Shown here: positions 61,892 to 64,000 of the stretch, piece by piece
How the letters are laid out: the number at the start of each line of letters is the position of its first letter
Numbering within the stretch: position 1 is the first letter of the stretch
Assembly (NCBI GenBank): GCA_018267825.1
Contig: JAFDXR010000008.1
Location: forward strand, 310,001 to 374,000
From: Bacteroidota bacterium
GTDB taxonomy: Bacteria; Bacteroidota; Bacteroidia; B-17B0; Aurantibacillaceae
Reading direction: 5' to 3'
DNA length: 64,000 bases
The notes under the pieces: model-generated
Told to the model about the DNA's origin: nothing
The model's database searches: none
Seen by the model: only the letters and a program-made list of their open reading frames with translations
Made by a program: the position numbers and the translations under genes

Positions 61892-62134
61892 TTCTCTTCA
61901 ACAGCCACACACATTGTCAAGCGACACGCAAACCAAAGCTTGCCAAAGAGTGTGTCTGTCCGCCCGAAGAAGATGAAAGAATTAAAGCCTCCTTCTGTAA
62001 AAATTTAAACGTTAAGACACTATCTGCAGACGACCAGTAACCAGACAATGACCTTTACAAACTCATGCTAACCATTCATGCGGTTTGCAATAAGAAGTCC
62101 CTATTCGCGTTATATACCTGTTTAGATAATTTTC

Positions 62135-62917
62135 ATGATGCGGTTTAGCTTCATTCTGTTTATTCTTATCGTCATTTCCTGCAAAAAGAAAGACCACTCA
62201 CCGTCTTTTTCAAGTCTACCGTCTGATGATCCGGTGGCCATAAACGGATGTTTTGATGTTTTCAGATCAGTTTCTCAAATCATGGGACAGCCACCAGACA
62301 CGCAGTTTCAAACCAATACAACTGTTTGGCTCACCAAAGCAGGGGTGCCTCCAAATTCTTTGTATTACCCACCATCCAATCTCGCTGTTGGTGGTTTGTC
62401 CTTGAACACTATATCGTTTAATGAAAACATCTGGGTCAATGGAACCGACACGTCCATAACCTATCAGGATACAACGTATATCAATTATAAACCCATTAAT
62501 TATCAGCCTCCATTTATCTGGGTTGTAGGTGGAAATTCTTATTTCCAGGGGTTTTCGTTTACCAATACAAATGATTTTCCGCAGTACACAGGCTACACAT
62601 TGTTACCCGACACGGTTGATCTTTATAAAGGTGTTTATATTCCACTGAAATCCTACAAAGGAGTAGATAGAATTGAAGTGTTTTTACATGGAGGCGGTGG
62701 CAACGGCGGGATGATGGAAACCCAAACCAAGGCCATCACACCGGCGCACTCTGGTGTTTATTTCAGTGGAGATGATTTGCTATCCCCCATGCTTGGCACA
62801 TCTTGGGGGGAGATTTTCATAGCATTTTATCGGGATAACTACCAAACTATAAATGGCAGGGTGTATAATTTTAGAACAGGTCTCATCTTTATTAAAAGTG
62901 TTTATGTAAAACAGTAA
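62135..62917 (+). CDS. Hypothetical lipoprotein
   Basis: A 260-residue lipoprotein: the signal peptide ends LIVISC, so Cys16 should be lipidated. The mature part is beta-rich (IEVFLHGGGGNGGMMETQ, with a Gly-rich turn) and has no domain I recognise. It stands alone 243 bp after the receiver gene. The region 61892-62134 shows no gene; neither does 62918-63147. Confidence 0.72.
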   Translation: MMRFSFILFILIVISCKKKDHSPSFSSLPSDDPVAINGCFDVFRSVSQIMGQPPDTQFQTNTTVWLTKAGVPPNSLYYPPSNLAVGGLSLNTISFNENIWVNGTDTSITYQDTTYINYKPINYQPPFIWVVGGNSYFQGFSFTNTNDFPQYTGYTLLPDTVDLYKGVYIPLKSYKGVDRIEVFLHGGGGNGGMMETQTKAITPAHSGVYFSGDDLLSPMLGTSWGEIFIAFYRDNYQTINGRVYNFRTGLIFIKSVYVKQ

Positions 62918-63147
62918 CACAAAATCAAAAGCATCGTGCGCTAACAACTCATTAAACCAGCCTAGACCTATACGCCGATACCTTGGGGCAATTGTTTCAA
63001 CCCAAAATAAACCGCCCACCCTCTCCTCCCTACCACTAAACAAGAATTCCTAAAACATCCTGTTACTTAACATAAATTAGGTATTATAACATTTCGCCAT
63101 AGGGTGTGTTCGGCCATTTAAAACTAGCTTTGGGCATTATCTTTTTT

Positions 63148-64000
63148 ATGCAAAAAACAAAAGCCATCGGCACCTGCCTGGTGCTCCTCTTTCTGTTGTG
63201 CGCCAACAGCAGCTTTTCGCAGTGCGCCATCACGGCCATCGTTACCGATAGTTTAAAGGCCCCGGTGCCTTTTATTACCGTAGCCCTCCTCAAGGTCGAC
63301 AGCAGCATTTACAAAGGCGAAATTACCGGAGCCAATGGCGAGTTCTGCTTCTCTAAGATTGCAGCCGGCCAGTACCGCATCAAAATTGCCGGACTGGGCT
63401 ATGCCGATTACTACAGCGAACTGATTAACTACGACAGCACTGCGCCCACCATAACACTCAACGACATTGTGCTTAAAAAAAGCGGGGTGAACCTCGACGA
63501 GGTTTCCGTGAACGCCATTAAAAACCCCATTGAGTTCAAGGGAGGCAACATTACCGTAAATGTAGAAGACAGCCCCCTGGCCGTGGGCAACAGCGTATAT
63601 GATCTCCTGGCGCGCCTGCCCGGGGTGATGGTGGAGGGCGACAACATCAGCATCCAGGGTAAATCGGGCGTAAAGGTGTACATCAACGACCGGGTGCAGC
63701 AGTTGTCGGGCGCGCAGCTCACCAATTTTCTGCGCAGCATGAGCGCCTCGGTAGTCGAAAAGATCGAGGTCATTAATAACCCGCCCGCCCGCTACGACGC
63801 AGCCGGCAGCGCAGGTATCATCAACATTAAAACCAAACGCATCAAAATAACCGGGCCCAGCGGCGGACTCAATTATACCTTCTCCCAGGGTTTTTACAAT
63901 ACCAACAACGCAGGCTTCTCGTTCAACTACAAGGGTAAGAACGTGACTTTTTTCAGCAACACGAGCCTATACGAAGGCCTGCTGCACAACCAAAGCAACC
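63148..64000 (+). CDS. TonB-dependent receptor, N-terminal part (cut by window edge)
   Basis: The first 284 residues of an outer-membrane beta-barrel family 3 receptor like that at 29213. A signal peptide (to FSQC) leads to a CarboxypepD_reg-like domain (VPFITVALLKVDSSIYKGE, GANGEFCFSKI) and then the plug (VYDLLARLPGVMVEGDNISI, VEKIEVINNPPARYDAAG) and the first barrel strands. The ATG is 63148. GC-rich, unlike the cassette upstream. The C-terminus is beyond the window. Confidence 0.9.
   Translation, partial: MQKTKAIGTCLVLLFLLCANSSFSQCAITAIVTDSLKAPVPFITVALLKVDSSIYKGEITGANGEFCFSKIAAGQYRIKIAGLGYADYYSELINYDSTAPTITLNDIVLKKSGVNLDEVSVNAIKNPIEFKGGNITVNVEDSPLAVGNSVYDLLARLPGVMVEGDNISIQGKSGVKVYINDRVQQLSGAQLTNFLRSMSASVVEKIEVINNPPARYDAAGSAGIINIKTKRIKITGPSGGLNYTFSQGFYNTNNAGFSFNYKGKNVTFFSNTSLYEGLLHNQSN

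Noticed and set aside
1-64000. tRNA, rRNA or CRISPR arrays
   Set aside because: No cloverleaf sequence, rRNA signature or regularly spaced repeats were found on reading both strands.

Overview
The window is a stretch of chromosome from a member of the Bacteroidota, probably the Chitinophagales/Sphingobacteriales side. The evidence is a PorP/SprF type IX secretion protein, a protein with a T9SS C-terminal sorting domain, several TonB-dependent receptors of the outer-membrane beta-barrel family 3 type, LytS/LytTR two-component pairs, a PorP-style gene density, and promoters of the TAnnTTTG type. No rRNA, tRNA, CRISPR array, insertion sequence or intact prophage was seen. Genes run off both ends: an alpha-2-macroglobulin lipoprotein on the left and a TonB-dependent receptor on the right.

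Layout. 1-9.7 kb: alpha-2-macroglobulin, a LytTR regulator with its TPR histidine kinase, two VWA-domain proteins and a SIMPL protein (envelope). 9.7-15.9 kb: DctA, an ars-type operon (ArsR, DUF6428, ArsC-like phosphatase, aquaporin), RluF and two Rossmann-fold oxidoreductases with a small AraC regulator. 16-18.7 kb: an orphan phage-type tail sheath protein, a frame-disrupted membrane gene and a stand-alone KOW protein. 18.8-26.3 kb: a coiled-coil/TPR protein, a hydrolase, PorP/SprF, a regulator with a repeat-rich divergent promoter, a porin-like protein, a methyltransferase and a LuxR-type regulator. 26.4-29 kb: an ECF42-type sigma factor operon with two DGPF (YCII) proteins. 29.2-41.8 kb: two TonB receptors, a small barrel protein, a second LytS/LytTR pair and a seven-gene operon. 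41.9-49.6 kb: small membrane and hypothetical genes between 32-bp direct repeats, a T9SS cargo protein, a YD-repeat protein, a thioredoxin, an HxlR/SRPBCC pair and an array of hairpin repeats. 49.6-64 kb: an accessory region of mosaic base composition with defence-like genes: an EEP nuclease, a deoxyribosyltransferase/TIR-like protein, a fused MNT-HEPN protein, and the cassette vsr-dcm-GHKL kinase-receiver protein.

Two observations stand out. First, pairs of TTCACTCC-like repeats whose starts are exactly 21 bp apart lie upstream of four transcription units (29.1, 34.95, 35.1 and 41.8 kb), three of them 30-31 nt before a TAnnTTTG-like element. This defines a likely local LytTR regulon. The first LytTR pair has its own 21-bp-spaced repeats at 5.75 kb and perhaps 2.6 kb. 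Second, at 56.8-61.9 kb a Vsr endonuclease and a cytosine-5 methyltransferase are coupled, with a 4-bp overlap and a 1-bp gap, to a protein with two GHKL ATPase modules and a receiver-domain protein. This looks like a phosphorelay-controlled, methylation-associated defence system that I do not recognise as described. A family of dispersed hairpin elements (48.0, 48.5, 52.5 kb) also shows compensatory changes in its stem.
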